A stretch of DNA of 64,000 bases from Rhizobiaceae bacterium (GTDB lineage Bacteria; Pseudomonadota; Alphaproteobacteria; Rhizobiales; Rhizobiaceae). Position numbers and translations under genes: made by a program. Location: contig JAILWO010000001.1 of NCBI GenBank assembly GCA_025698895.1, positions 1,833,001-1,897,000 of the forward strand, read 5' to 3'. The notes beneath the pieces are model-generated. The model saw only the letters and a program-made list of their open reading frames with translations, had not been told where the DNA came from and made no database searches. Below are positions 47,869 to 56,603 of the stretch, piece after piece (within the stretch, counting starts at the first letter, position 1; each line of letters begins with the position of its first letter).

Positions 47869-49563
47869 TCAGGGGATTTGCGCGCGCGCCTCGGCGATCG
47901 TCGCCGCGTAATGCACATGTGGCGGCCGCACGCCGTGCGTCAGCAGCATGCGTCGCACGGAAGGCGATGCACCGGTGACGAAGAAGCGGATGCCGCGCTG
48001 CTCGGCCTTGTGGGCGACCTGTTCGATCACGTTGGCGGCCGTCGAATCCAGCAGCGGCACCGCCTCGAAATCGAGGATGAAGCTCTGGCGCCGGTCGGCG
48101 ATGCGGTCGAGCGTCACTCCCACGGCGGATGCCGCGCCGAAGAAGAAGGCACCCGAAAGCCTGTAGACGACGACATCCGGGTCGCTGGCGTATTTTGAAT
48201 CGTAGGGCACATTGCCGTCCGCTTCGTCGTCCGCCCCGAAAGCCGGCTGTGCCTCCACCGCCACCGCGCTGGACATGCGGTGAATGAAGAGCAGCGCCCC
48301 CAGCGCGAAGCCGACCACGATGCCTTCCGTGAGATCGCGGAAAATCACCAGCAGGAATGTCACACCGAGCACCGCCGCGTCGCCCCAGGATGAACGCAGC
48401 AGCGCTGCGATCGCATTGCGCTCGACCATGTTGAAGGCGACCACCGCGAGCACGCCGGCAAGTGCCGCGAGCGGGATGTATCCGGCCAGCGGTGCCGCGA
48501 CCAGCATGAAGCCGAAGAGGAACAGCGAATGGGCCATGCCCGACACCGGGCCGTGCGCGCCGGAGCGGACATTCGTGGCGGTACGCGCGATCGTTCCCGT
48601 CACGCAGAACCCACCGAACAATGCCGAGCCGATATTGGCGTAACCCTGTGCCACCAGTTCGCAGTTGGATCGGTGCCGCCGTCCTGTCATGCCGTCGGCC
48701 ACGACGGCCGACAGCAGCGACTCGATGGAGCCCAACAGCGCGAAAGAGGCGGCCGCCGGCAACACGGCAATCATCTTATCCATGCTGAAATCGGGCAGGG
48801 CGGGCGCAGGCAGCGATCTTGGGATGCCGCCGAACTTGGTGCCGATGGTTGCGACCGGCAAGGCGAGAATCGCCGTGGCGATTGATGCGACCAGCACCGC
48901 GATAAGCATGCTCGGCCAGCGCGGACGCCAACGCTTCAGTGCGATGATCGTCACGACCGTCAGCAGCGACACGCCGATAGTGGCGGGCTGGACGCTCGGC
49001 AGCGATTTGGCGATGGCGACGAGCTTGGGCAGCAGATCACCCGGCTCTCCGCCCGCAAGCGAGAGGCCGAGCAGCTCGCTGATCTGGCTGGCGAAGATGA
49101 TGACGGCGATTCCGGCGGTGAAGCCGACCGTCACCGGGTAGGGGATGAACTTGATGAAGGTACCCAGCCGAGCATAGCCGATCCCCAGCATCATCAGCCC
49201 CGACAGCATGGTGGCCAGGATCAGCCCATCAATGCCGTGCATGTGCACCGTTGACAGAACGAGGACGATGAAGGCGCCCGCCGGGCCGCCGATCTGAAAT
49301 CGGCTTCCGCCGAGCGCCGATACGAGAAATCCGCCAACGATGGCCGTGTAGAGGCCGCGATCCGGCGAGACCCCCGAAGCGATGGCGATAGCCATCGAAA
49401 GCGGAAGGGCGACGATGGCGACCGTGAGGCCCGCGATCAGGTCGCCGCGCAGCTTGGCCGTATCATAGCCTTCGCGCAGCACCGTCACGAGTTTCGGCGT
49501 GTATAACTCGGCGAAGCTCGGTCGATCGCTGTGCGGCGTGGCGGTGTGAGTGGTGGTCGTCAT
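47869..49563 (-). CDS. SulP-family anion transporter with STAS domain
   Basis: This 564-residue SulP transporter, a family importing sulfate, bicarbonate or organic acids, has many membrane helices in residues 40-430. The SulP pattern LRGDLIAGLTVAIVALPLSMAIA is near the start, with GLYTAIVGGFLVSALGGSRFQIGGPAGAF following. The C-terminal STAS domain includes FILDFEAVPLLDSTAANVIEQV. The ATG at 49563 is preferred to a GTG at 49575. Substrate is unclear. Confidence 0.9.
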   Translation of the reverse strand: MTTTTHTATPHSDRPSFAELYTPKLVTVLREGYDTAKLRGDLIAGLTVAIVALPLSMAIAIASGVSPDRGLYTAIVGGFLVSALGGSRFQIGGPAGAFIVLVLSTVHMHGIDGLILATMLSGLMMLGIGYARLGTFIKFIPYPVTVGFTAGIAVIIFASQISELLGLSLAGGEPGDLLPKLVAIAKSLPSVQPATIGVSLLTVVTIIALKRWRPRWPSMLIAVLVASIATAILALPVATIGTKFGGIPRSLPAPALPDFSMDKMIAVLPAAASFALLGSIESLLSAVVADGMTGRRHRSNCELVAQGYANIGSALFGGFCVTGTIARTATNVRSGAHGPVSGMAHSLFLFGFMLVAAPLAGYIPLAALAGVLAVVAFNMVERNAIAALLRSSWGDAAVLGVTFLLVIFRDLTEGIVVGFALGALLFIHRMSSAVAVEAQPAFGADDEADGNVPYDSKYASDPDVVVYRLSGAFFFGAASAVGVTLDRIADRRQSFILDFEAVPLLDSTAANVIEQVAHKAEQRGIRFFVTGASPSVRRMLLTHGVRPPHVHYAATIAEARAQIP

Positions 49564-49606
49564 GGCTTCTTTCACCGGACGCAGGTCCTTTGACGCCCTT
49601 CCCGTG

Positions 49607-49873
49607 TCAGACCTCTCGGTGGCCGACAGGTGTCTTCAGTCTCACGCCACGCCCGCCCGATTCGCTGCGCTGCCGATCGCCGATGAGTTCGACGCCGGCC
49701 GCGTCGAACGCCTGGATCACCTTCATCAACGTTTCGACCACGCCGCGGACGACCCCCTCGCTGGACTCCATTCGCTGGATGGTCGCCAATGACACCCCCG
49801 ACAGTTCGGCCAGCTTCGCCTGATCCATACCGAGCAGGGCGCGGGCGGCACGCATTTGGACTGAGGTCATCAT
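49607..49873 (-). CDS. XRE-family helix-turn-helix protein
   Basis: This small regulator of about 88 residues has one HTH: AARALLGMDQAKLAELSGVSLATIQRMES. The rest (VVRGVVETLMKVIQAFDAAGVELIGD) matches the short XRE proteins common in rhizobia. Starts at 49918, 49873 or 49870 are possible; I prefer the tandem ATGs because relatives begin MMTSxQ. It lies 43 nt upstream of the SulP gene on the same strand and may regulate it. Confidence 0.75.
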   Translation of the reverse strand: MMTSVQMRAARALLGMDQAKLAELSGVSLATIQRMESSEGVVRGVVETLMKVIQAFDAAGVELIGDRQRSESGGRGVRLKTPVGHREV

Positions 49874-50041
49874 CGCCGGGCAATATACCGATACAAACCG
49901 CTGATATAGAGGTTTCATACCTCATAATGCATGTCATGTACATCACAACGCCGAATTGGCCGCCGGGCCGGCTTGGCAGCGTCACGATGCAAGTGCTAGG
50001 CACCGGTGCGATACGGGTCAGCCGAAAACGGATTTGCCGAT

Positions 50042-51328
50042 ATGAGACTGGGCGGGCGGCTTGCTGCCGCGATCGAGATTTTGGACGACATGGAACGGCG
50101 GCATCGGCCGGCCGCCGATGCGCTGAAAGACTGGGGCCTCTCGCATCGTTTCGCCGGCGCGGGCGACCGCGCCGCGATCGGCAACATCGTTTATGACGCG
50201 CTGCGAAGGCGGTGTTCCGCCGCTTTCCTGATGGGCGCCGACACACCGCGCGCGACAGCCTTCGGCGCATTGCTGCTGGAAGGCGGCCATGAAGTCGAGG
50301 AACTCGACGCCACGATGGCCGACGACCGTTTCGCTCCGCCGCCGCTCGATATGTCCGAGCGCGCTGCCATCGCCGAAAATGCGCGTCGAGACATGCCCGA
50401 TGCCGTCCGCGCGGACGTGCCGGACTGGTGTGTCTCCCACATCGAGGCCGCCTTCGGTGAAGCGTGGCCTGCCGAGGCCGCGGCGCTTTCTCAGCGTCCG
50501 CCGCTCGATCTGCGCGTCAACCGTCTCAAGGCCGATCGCGATCGCGTGCTGGCCGAACTGGAGCATGCCGGTGCCTCGCCTGCTCCCATCGCGCCGGACG
50601 GGCTGCGCATTCCTCCGATAGCCGGTGACGGACGCCACCCCAACGTCCAGGCCGAACCGGCCTTCCACAAGGGATGGTTCGAAGTGCAGGACGAGGGGTC
50701 GCAGGTCGCCGCCGTGCTGTGTGGCGCCGGCCCCGGCAGCCAGGTGATCGACTATTGTGCCGGCGCGGGGGGCAAGACACTGGCGCTTGCCGCGATGATG
50801 GAGGGCAGGGGACAGGTTTTCGCCCACGACGCCGATCGCCATCGCCTGGCCCCGATCTTTGACCGCCTCAAGCGTTCGGGCGCGCATAACGTTCAGGTCG
50901 TGTCGCGCACGGAGGGCCTGGCACAGCTCGACGGCAGGGCTGACCTGGTCGTCATCGACGCACCCTGCACGGGCTCGGGCACCTGGAGGCGGCGGCCTGA
51001 CGCGAAATGGCGGCTCGGCGAACGCCAGCTTGCCGCGCGACAGGTCGAGCAGGCGACGATCCTTGATGACGCGCATCGATATGTGAAGGTGGGCGGTCGC
51101 CTTGCCTACATCACCTGTTCGATCTTCCGGGACGAGAACCACGCCCAGATCGCCGCCTTCCTGTCGCGACATGCGGAATTTCGGACGGTCGATCATGGTG
51201 CACTGCTCGAAAGCCATTTGGCCGGCCATGCCGACCGGTTCCGCGTCGAAGATCTCGGCGTCCTGATGACGCCGCATTCAACGGGAACAGACGGGTTCTT
51301 TGTCGCCGTCATGGAACGTGCGGCGTAA
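50042..51328 (+). CDS. rsmB: RsmB-type 16S rRNA (cytosine-5) methyltransferase
   Basis: This 428-residue RNA m5C methyltransferase has a NusB-like RNA-binding start (LAAAIEILDDMERR) and a SAM-binding domain with VIDYCAGAGGKTLALAA. The two cysteines of the mechanism lie in DAPCTGSGTWRR and YITCSIFRDEN. Together these indicate RsmB, which methylates C967 of 16S rRNA in E. coli; the exact site here is inferred. The ATG at 50042 is preferred to the upstream frame start at 50006. Confidence 0.9.
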   Translation: MRLGGRLAAAIEILDDMERRHRPAADALKDWGLSHRFAGAGDRAAIGNIVYDALRRRCSAAFLMGADTPRATAFGALLLEGGHEVEELDATMADDRFAPPPLDMSERAAIAENARRDMPDAVRADVPDWCVSHIEAAFGEAWPAEAAALSQRPPLDLRVNRLKADRDRVLAELEHAGASPAPIAPDGLRIPPIAGDGRHPNVQAEPAFHKGWFEVQDEGSQVAAVLCGAGPGSQVIDYCAGAGGKTLALAAMMEGRGQVFAHDADRHRLAPIFDRLKRSGAHNVQVVSRTEGLAQLDGRADLVVIDAPCTGSGTWRRRPDAKWRLGERQLAARQVEQATILDDAHRYVKVGGRLAYITCSIFRDENHAQIAAFLSRHAEFRTVDHGALLESHLAGHADRFRVEDLGVLMTPHSTGTDGFFVAVMERAA

Positions 51329-51436
51329 TCATCCGTTCGGGGCTTCATCGCAACGGGTTCGCCATGACCGCACTGGAAGGTCGACGCCCCGCCCGAGGGG
51401 GGCTCCTGGCTCGCGCTCGCCGGTTTCGTCGCGCTC

Positions 51437-51850
51437 GTGCTCGGGGGAGGTTCCCTGGTCGGTGCCGCGACTGCACCCGGAGCGTGGTACGAAGAGCTGG
51501 CCAAGCCCGCCTTCACGCCCCCCGACTGGGTATTCGGACCCGTCTGGTCCGTTCTTTATGTCATGGTCGCGATCGTGGGCTGGCGTATCTGGCGCGACGG
51601 CTCGGCGCTCGCCATGCGTCTGTGGTGGACCCAGCTCGCGCTCAACTTCGCCTGGTCGCCCCTCTTCTTTGTCCTGCACTGGATTGACGCCGCGCTCGTC
51701 GTCATTGCCGCGGTGCTCGTTGCGATCCTGTCCTTCATGCTGATCGTCTGGCGCGATGACGACCATGTTTCGGCGCTGCTCTTTGTCCTCTATCTCGCCT
51801 GGGTTGCCTTCGCCACCATCCTCAACGCCGCCATATTCTGGCTCAACTGA
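51437..51850 (+). CDS. tspO: TspO/MBR-family protein with disrupted N-terminus
   Basis: The reading frame encodes a TspO/translocator-family membrane protein, with TAPGAWYEELAKPAFTPPDWVFGPVWSVLY and WWTQLALNFAWSPLFF in five-helix form. The usable start in frame is a GTG at 51437, which cuts helix 1 in half: upstream the frame encodes SWLALAGFVA, the missing half, but has no start codon. An ATG at 51364 is out of frame by one base. Removing one G from the six-G run at 51397-51402 joins that ATG to the full helix. The gene is therefore probably frameshifted, unless the assembly is wrong. Confidence 0.75.
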   Translation: MLGGGSLVGAATAPGAWYEELAKPAFTPPDWVFGPVWSVLYVMVAIVGWRIWRDGSALAMRLWWTQLALNFAWSPLFFVLHWIDAALVVIAAVLVAILSFMLIVWRDDDHVSALLFVLYLAWVAFATILNAAIFWLN

Positions 51851-51908
51851 CCCTCGTTGCACCGCACCATCGCACCTGCGATAAGGTAGCCGGCAGAAGG
51901 AGGGCGAG

Positions 51909-52367
51909 ATGTCTGTGAGGATCGAGGCGCAGCCGGATTTCGAGGAGCGAGTGCGCGCGAGCTTCGCGCGTCAGGCGGCCATGAAGACGATTGGCGCTGA
52001 ACTAACCCGCGTCACCCCGGGCGAGGTCGAGCTGGAACTCCCCTACCAGCCCATGCTGACCCAGCAGCACGGCTTCCTCCATGCCGGCATCGTCTCCACT
52101 GCGCTCGATTCGGCCTGCGGCTATGCGGCATTCTCTGTCATGCCGAAGAACGCGGCCGTGCTCACCATCGAATTCAAGGTCAACATGCTGGCGCCCGGCA
52201 AGGGCGAACGCTTCCTGTTCCGCGGCTCCGTCACCAAGCCCGGCCGCACCATCATCGTCGCCGACGGCCAGGCCTATGCCTTCGACGGCGACGGCGAGGC
52301 GCGTCTGATCGCCACCATGACGGGCACCATGATGGTGGTCATGGGCCGTGACGGCATCGCCGGCTGA
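51909..52367 (+). CDS. PaaI-type thioesterase
   Basis: This 152-residue hot-dog thioesterase of the PaaI/YbgC-like group has a central HGFLHAGIVSTALDSACGYAA stretch holding the catalytic acid. It hydrolyses acyl- or aryl-CoA, but the specific substrate is unknown. AAGGAGGGCGAG precedes the ATG. One base separates it from the mtnN remnant. Confidence 0.85.
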   Translation: MSVRIEAQPDFEERVRASFARQAAMKTIGAELTRVTPGEVELELPYQPMLTQQHGFLHAGIVSTALDSACGYAAFSVMPKNAAVLTIEFKVNMLAPGKGERFLFRGSVTKPGRTIIVADGQAYAFDGDGEARLIATMTGTMMVVMGRDGIAG

Positions 52368-52368
52368 C

Positions 52369-52685
52369 ATGGCAGGCCTTCCGCCGACCGAGTCGATCGC
52401 CGGCCGGCGCATCCTCTTCATCATGGCGGTCGCGGCCGAATATGGCGAGCATCTGCGCCGCCGCTTCACGCCTCTCATGACTGGCGTTGGCCCTGTCGAG
52501 GCAGCGGTTGAAACCACGGCCGCCATCGCCGCCCTGACGCATGCCAGCGTCGCGCCCGCCCTTGTCGTCAGCCTCGGTTCGGCCGGCAGCCGCGGGCTGA
52601 GTATCTTCATGTCGTCGACGAGAAGCTGGCCGAAGCCGTCGACAGGCTTGCGACGGCCGTGGCTGGCGGATTGCTGGACGGGTAG
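52369..52685 (+). pseudogene. mtnN: Remnant of 5'-methylthioadenosine/SAH nucleosidase
   Basis: About 78 codons match the N-terminus of MTA/SAH nucleosidase: RILFIMAVAAEYGEHLRRRF, TGVGPVEAAVETTAAIAAL and ALVVSLGSAGSRGL. Then the frame breaks. One base back, the frame reading EYLHVVDEKLAEAVDRLATA to the TAG at 52683 looks like the family's C-terminal tail. The 120 or so residues between, including the catalytic acids, are gone. An internal deletion with a frame change is the simplest explanation. The matching to the C-terminal tail is from memory and less sure. Confidence 0.65.
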
Positions 52686-52724
52686 GGCCGGGCGACGCCG
52701 TCGGCGCGGCCCGGCCATGCGCTT

Positions 52725-53168
52725 CTATTCGTTGATTTCTGGTTCCACGAGGCGCGCGAGATTTCGCAGCGATTCCTGCCAGCCGAGATAGCAGGCCTCG
52801 GCCGGGATTGCGTCGGGGATGCCCTCTTGCGTGATCTCCATCTCGGTGCCGACCGAAACCTTCTTCAGCGCCACCGTCACCTGCACCTCGCCGGGCAGGC
52901 CGGGGTCATCGAACCTGTCGGTGTATTTCAGCCGCTCCCCCGGTACGAGCTCCAGATATTCGCCGCCGAAGGAATGGCTGTTGCCGGTCGTGAAGTTGCG
53001 GAACGACATCCTGTGCGTCCCGCCAACCTTGGCTTCCAGGTGATGGACGGTGCAGGCGAAGCCGTTTGGCGGAAGCCACTTGGCAACAGCGTCCGGCTCC
53101 ACGAATGCGCGGTAGACCTTCTCCGGACTGACCGGAAGGACACGGTGCAGGCGCACGGTACTGGGCAT
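52725..53168 (-). CDS. AHSA1/SRPBCC-family protein
   Basis: This 147-residue START-like protein begins MPSTVRLHRVLPVSPEKVYRAF with DAVAKWLPPNGFACTVH, the pattern of the activator-of-Hsp90-homologue-like SRPBCC group. The ATG at 53168 has AGGAG upstream. The longer open frame to 53324 lacks similarity. It is divergent from guaA. Ligand and role are unknown. Confidence 0.82.
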   Translation of the reverse strand: MPSTVRLHRVLPVSPEKVYRAFVEPDAVAKWLPPNGFACTVHHLEAKVGGTHRMSFRNFTTGNSHSFGGEYLELVPGERLKYTDRFDDPGLPGEVQVTVALKKVSVGTEMEITQEGIPDAIPAEACYLGWQESLRNLARLVEPEINE

Positions 53169-53377
53169 GTCTTTTCTCCTTGCATGTGCATTGCTGATCG
53201 ATGCGCTGAGGACGCATGCGTACGGGCCGATCCGACAAGCGGCCAGCGACGTTTCCGCAAGCGCTGCTTTCCGGTCCCTTGGCGTCCGGCGCCAGCCGGC
53301 TGCGCGAGGCAACGAGGCGAACACGCCGTCGCCGCCTGACCATTGCGCCGAATCGTGCTTTTCTCTATTCGCTCGCC

Positions 53378-54940
53378 ATGAACAGCGCAGCGCACCCCGA
53401 CACCGTCCTCATCGTCGACTTCGGCTCCCAGGTCACCCAGCTCATCGCGCGCCGGGTACGCGAGGCCGGTGTCTATTCCGAGATCGTACCTTTCCAGTCC
53501 GCCGACGAAGCCTTCCGGCGCGTCATGCCGAAGGCCGTCATCCTGTCGGGTGGCCCGGCCTCGACCGTCGACATCGGCTCGCCGCGCGCGCCACAGGCCG
53601 TCTTCGACGCCGGCGTTCCCGTCCTTGGCATCTGCTACGGCCAGCAAACCATGTGCAGCCAGCTCGGCGGCCAGGTCGAGGGGGGGCATCATCGCGAATT
53701 CGGTCGTGCCTTTCTCGACGTCGCCGAAGAGAGCCCGCTCTTTGCCGGCGTCTGGTCGCCCGGCTCCCGCCACCAGGTCTGGATGAGCCATGGCGACCGC
53801 GTCACCGACCTGCCGCCGGGCTTCAAGGTCGTCGCCACCTCTTCTGGTGCGCCCTTCGCGGCGATCGCGGACGAGACGCGCAAATTCTACGGAGTTCAGT
53901 TCCATCCCGAAGTCGTGCATACGCCCGACGGGGCGAAGCTTCTTTCCAATTTCGTCCACCGCATCGCCGGCCTGAGCGGCGACTGGACCATGGCCGCCTA
54001 TCGCGAGCAGGCTGTCGCCGCGATCCGCTCGCAAGTCGGGTCGGGCAAGGTAATCTGCGCGCTTTCGGGTGGCGTCGACTCCTCCGTTGCGGCTCTGCTC
54101 ATCCACGAGGCGGTCGGCGACCAGCTCACCTGCATCCTCGTGGACCACGGCCTGATGCGCAAGAACGAGGCGGCCGAGGTGGTCACCATGTTCCGCAACC
54201 ACTACAACTTGCCTCTGATCCTGGTTGACGCATCCGATCGCTTCATCTCGGCACTGGAAGGCGAGGCGGATCCCGAGAAGAAGCGCAAGACGATCGGACG
54301 CCTGTTCATCGAGGTCTTCGAGGAGGAGGCGACGAAACTCGGCGGCGCCGATTTCCTTGCCCAGGGCACGCTCTATCCCGATGTGATCGAGAGCGTCTCC
54401 TTCACCGGCGGCCCGTCGGTCACCATCAAGTCGCACCACAATGTCGGCGGCCTGCCCGAGCGCATGAACATGAAGCTGGTCGAGCCGCTGCGCGAGCTCT
54501 TCAAGGACGAGGTGCGTGTGCTCGGCAAGGAACTGGGGCTGCCCGAGAGCTTCATCGGCCGTCATCCCTTTCCGGGACCGGGTCTGGCGATCCGCTGTCC
54601 GGGCGGCATCACCCGCGACAAGCTCGAAATCCTGCGCGAGGCCGACGCGATCTATCTTGACGAGATCCGCAAGGCCGGTCTTTACGACGCGATCTGGCAG
54701 GCCTTCGCGGTGCTCTTGCCGGTCCAGACGGTCGGCGTCATGGGTGACGGCCGCACCTACGATTTCGTGCTGGCACTGCGCGCCGTCACCTCCGTCGACG
54801 GCATGACCGCCGACTTCTACCACTACGACATGGGCTTCCTGGGCGCGGCCGCCACCCGCATCATCAACGAGGTGCGCGGCATCAACCGCGTGGTCTACGA
54901 TGTGACCTCGAAACCGCCCGGCACCATTGAGTGGGAGTGA
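53378..54940 (+). CDS. guaA: GMP synthase (glutamine-hydrolysing)
   Basis: This 520-residue enzyme makes GMP from XMP, ATP and glutamine. The glutaminase triad is C86 (GICYGQQ), H176 and E178 (QFHPEV). The ATP-pyrophosphatase loop SGGVDSS lies at 230-236, and the C-terminal dimerisation domain ends with TIEWE. The true start is the ATG at 53378; upstream frame is the shared intergenic region. The last codons, GAG TGG GAG TGA, recur 1.58 kb downstream, so the 3' end seems to have served as an integration site without damaging the gene. Confidence 0.96.
   Translation: MNSAAHPDTVLIVDFGSQVTQLIARRVREAGVYSEIVPFQSADEAFRRVMPKAVILSGGPASTVDIGSPRAPQAVFDAGVPVLGICYGQQTMCSQLGGQVEGGHHREFGRAFLDVAEESPLFAGVWSPGSRHQVWMSHGDRVTDLPPGFKVVATSSGAPFAAIADETRKFYGVQFHPEVVHTPDGAKLLSNFVHRIAGLSGDWTMAAYREQAVAAIRSQVGSGKVICALSGGVDSSVAALLIHEAVGDQLTCILVDHGLMRKNEAAEVVTMFRNHYNLPLILVDASDRFISALEGEADPEKKRKTIGRLFIEVFEEEATKLGGADFLAQGTLYPDVIESVSFTGGPSVTIKSHHNVGGLPERMNMKLVEPLRELFKDEVRVLGKELGLPESFIGRHPFPGPGLAIRCPGGITRDKLEILREADAIYLDEIRKAGLYDAIWQAFAVLLPVQTVGVMGDGRTYDFVLALRAVTSVDGMTADFYHYDMGFLGAAATRIINEVRGINRVVYDVTSKPPGTIEWE
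54926..54940 (+). repeat. att-like direct repeat, left copy (guaA 3' end)
   Basis: ATTGAGTGGGAGTGA encodes the guaA C-terminus. Its last 12 nt, GAGTGGGAGTGA, recur exactly at 56507-56518. The 3' end of guaA is a known integration site for genomic islands, so this may be the left junction of an element. A 9-nt inverse copy (TCACTCCCA) occurs at 55013-55021. Confidence 0.6.
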
Positions 54941-55200
54941 CGGATACATACGGCGGCAATAGCGTAGTTTCGGCGGCGATTTTCGCTATCGGTTAGTTGT
55001 CGCGTCCGTATTTCACTCCCATGGAGCGAGCGATCTCCATTTCTGACTCGGAGGCCGGATCTGCGCGCGATGAGCGCCCTTAGCTTCGGCGTCACCGCGC
55101 GGCGGCTCGGGAAATACAAGAAGAAGCGCTCCGCGACTCTCGCCGCAAGATTGGTATTCTGTTTTCGGTGGGCAACTTCCGCAACCGTTGGCAGACCCGT

Positions 55201-56367
55201 ATGGAAAGCCGTCCCTTCACGATCCACGTAACCGACGAAGCCATAGAAGACCTGCACCGCCGCCTCCGGAATGGTCATTGGCCCGATTCGATCGATGCAG
55301 ACAGCTGGGAGGACGGTACCAGCCTTTCGTTCCTCAAGCGTCTGCGAGACCACTGGCTGCACCGGTTCGACTGGAGGATGCAGGAGTCTCGTCTGAACAG
55401 GCTGCCGCAGTATGTTTCGACGATCCGGGATCTCGACATCCATTTCGTGCACCAGCCCGGAGCGGGCCCGGCGCCCATGCCTCTCATCCTGACGCATGGC
55501 TGGCCGGGTTCGTTCGTGGAGATGGAGCGCATCATCCCACTTTTGGCCGATCCGGGTGCCTATGGCGGCGATCCCGGCGACGCGTTCCACGTCGTGGTGC
55601 CATCGTTGCCCGGCTACGGCTTCTCCCAAGCGCCCCGCGTTCCGGGCGTCAATGCTCGGGAGATCGCTGCCATGTGGCGGGAGCTCATGGCTGGACTTGG
55701 TTATAATCGCTTTGCGGCCCAGGGCGGCGACATCGGAGCGGGCGTATCGTGCTGGCTGGCGCGCTGTTTCCCCGAGAGTCTCCTTGGCGTCCATCTCAAT
55801 TATATCCCCGGCAGCTTCCGGCCGGGTCGGGACGAAAACACGGCGCCGCTATCCGGCGAAGAGATAGCCTTTCTCGACAAGGCGGCGGCCTTCGCGGCAG
55901 CCGAGGGTGCCTACGCGGCGCTCCAGGCCACCAAGCCGCTGACCCTGGCCTTCGCGCTCTCAGACAGCCCCATCGGTCTTGCTGCCTGGATTGCGGAGAA
56001 ATTTCGCGCCTGGAGCGACTGCGGCGGTGAACTCGAGCGTGCGATACCTATCGATACCCTGCTCACCGACATTTCGATCTACTGGTTCTCCGGCAACATC
56101 GCCGCGTCGCTGCGACTTTACAAGGAAATGCGCCTTCAGCCGCTGACCTTCGAGGCAGGCGATCGGGTGAGCGTGCCGTTCGGAGTGACCGTCTTCCCGC
56201 GCGAGCTGCCCATGCCGCCGCGTTCCTGGGTCGAACGCGCGCTCAATGTCGTGCACTGGACCCAGATGCCCGCAGGCGGCCATTTTGCTGCCCTCGAGCA
56301 ACCCGAGGCTCTGGCCGAGGAAATCCGAGCGTTCTTCAGGCCGCTTCGTTCAAGGGGCAATCTTTAG
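55201..56367 (+). CDS. Epoxide hydrolase (alpha/beta hydrolase with EHN domain)
   Basis: This 388-residue epoxide hydrolase has the N-terminal EHN domain (residues 1-105, with DLHRRLRNGHWPDS and FDWRMQESRLNRLPQY). The alpha/beta hydrolase core contains LTHGWPGSFVEM and the nucleophile elbow AQGGDIGAGVS, where the aspartate attacks. The C-terminal histidine is in PAGGHFAALEQPEAL. It would hydrolyse an epoxide to a diol; relatives act on juvenile-hormone-like or xenobiotic epoxides. The gene sits alone between the two guaA-end repeats, so it is probably cargo of an integrated element. Confidence 0.85.
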   Translation: MESRPFTIHVTDEAIEDLHRRLRNGHWPDSIDADSWEDGTSLSFLKRLRDHWLHRFDWRMQESRLNRLPQYVSTIRDLDIHFVHQPGAGPAPMPLILTHGWPGSFVEMERIIPLLADPGAYGGDPGDAFHVVVPSLPGYGFSQAPRVPGVNAREIAAMWRELMAGLGYNRFAAQGGDIGAGVSCWLARCFPESLLGVHLNYIPGSFRPGRDENTAPLSGEEIAFLDKAAAFAAAEGAYAALQATKPLTLAFALSDSPIGLAAWIAEKFRAWSDCGGELERAIPIDTLLTDISIYWFSGNIAASLRLYKEMRLQPLTFEAGDRVSVPFGVTVFPRELPMPPRSWVERALNVVHWTQMPAGGHFAALEQPEALAEEIRAFFRPLRSRGNL

Positions 56368-56503
56368 AACTGAACGTTAATGCGCCGACGTCGGTAAGTT
56401 GAACTCAAGCTACCACTGCCAGGCCTGCCGAAGCGCGGACGATCTCAGAGAGGGTGAAGGAATTTTTCCCACAAAATCAATGTATTGCCGTGAATATAAA
56501 CAA

Positions 56504-56518
56504 ATCGAGTGGGAGTGA
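56504..56518 (+). repeat. att-like direct repeat, right copy
   Basis: ATCGAGTGGGAGTGA matches the guaA 3' end in 14 of 15 positions, including the stop codon, but no guaA gene leads into it. It lies 138 nt after the epoxide hydrolase in AT-rich DNA. It could be the right junction of an integrated element. No integrase is visible between the copies. Confidence 0.6.
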
Positions 56519-56603
56519 TCCGACGTCCTTGGCGGCCTGCGGCCAGTTCAACCTTCCACTTCCAGGAAACAGTGCACGATCAAAAATGCCGGGGCCGACA
56601 TTG

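Noticed and set aside
54895-55794. 299-codon minus-strand frame across the guaA end and epoxide hydrolase
   Set aside because: It runs antisense to two good genes. I looked in it for an integrase fragment that would go with the att-like repeat and saw no tyrosine-recombinase motif.
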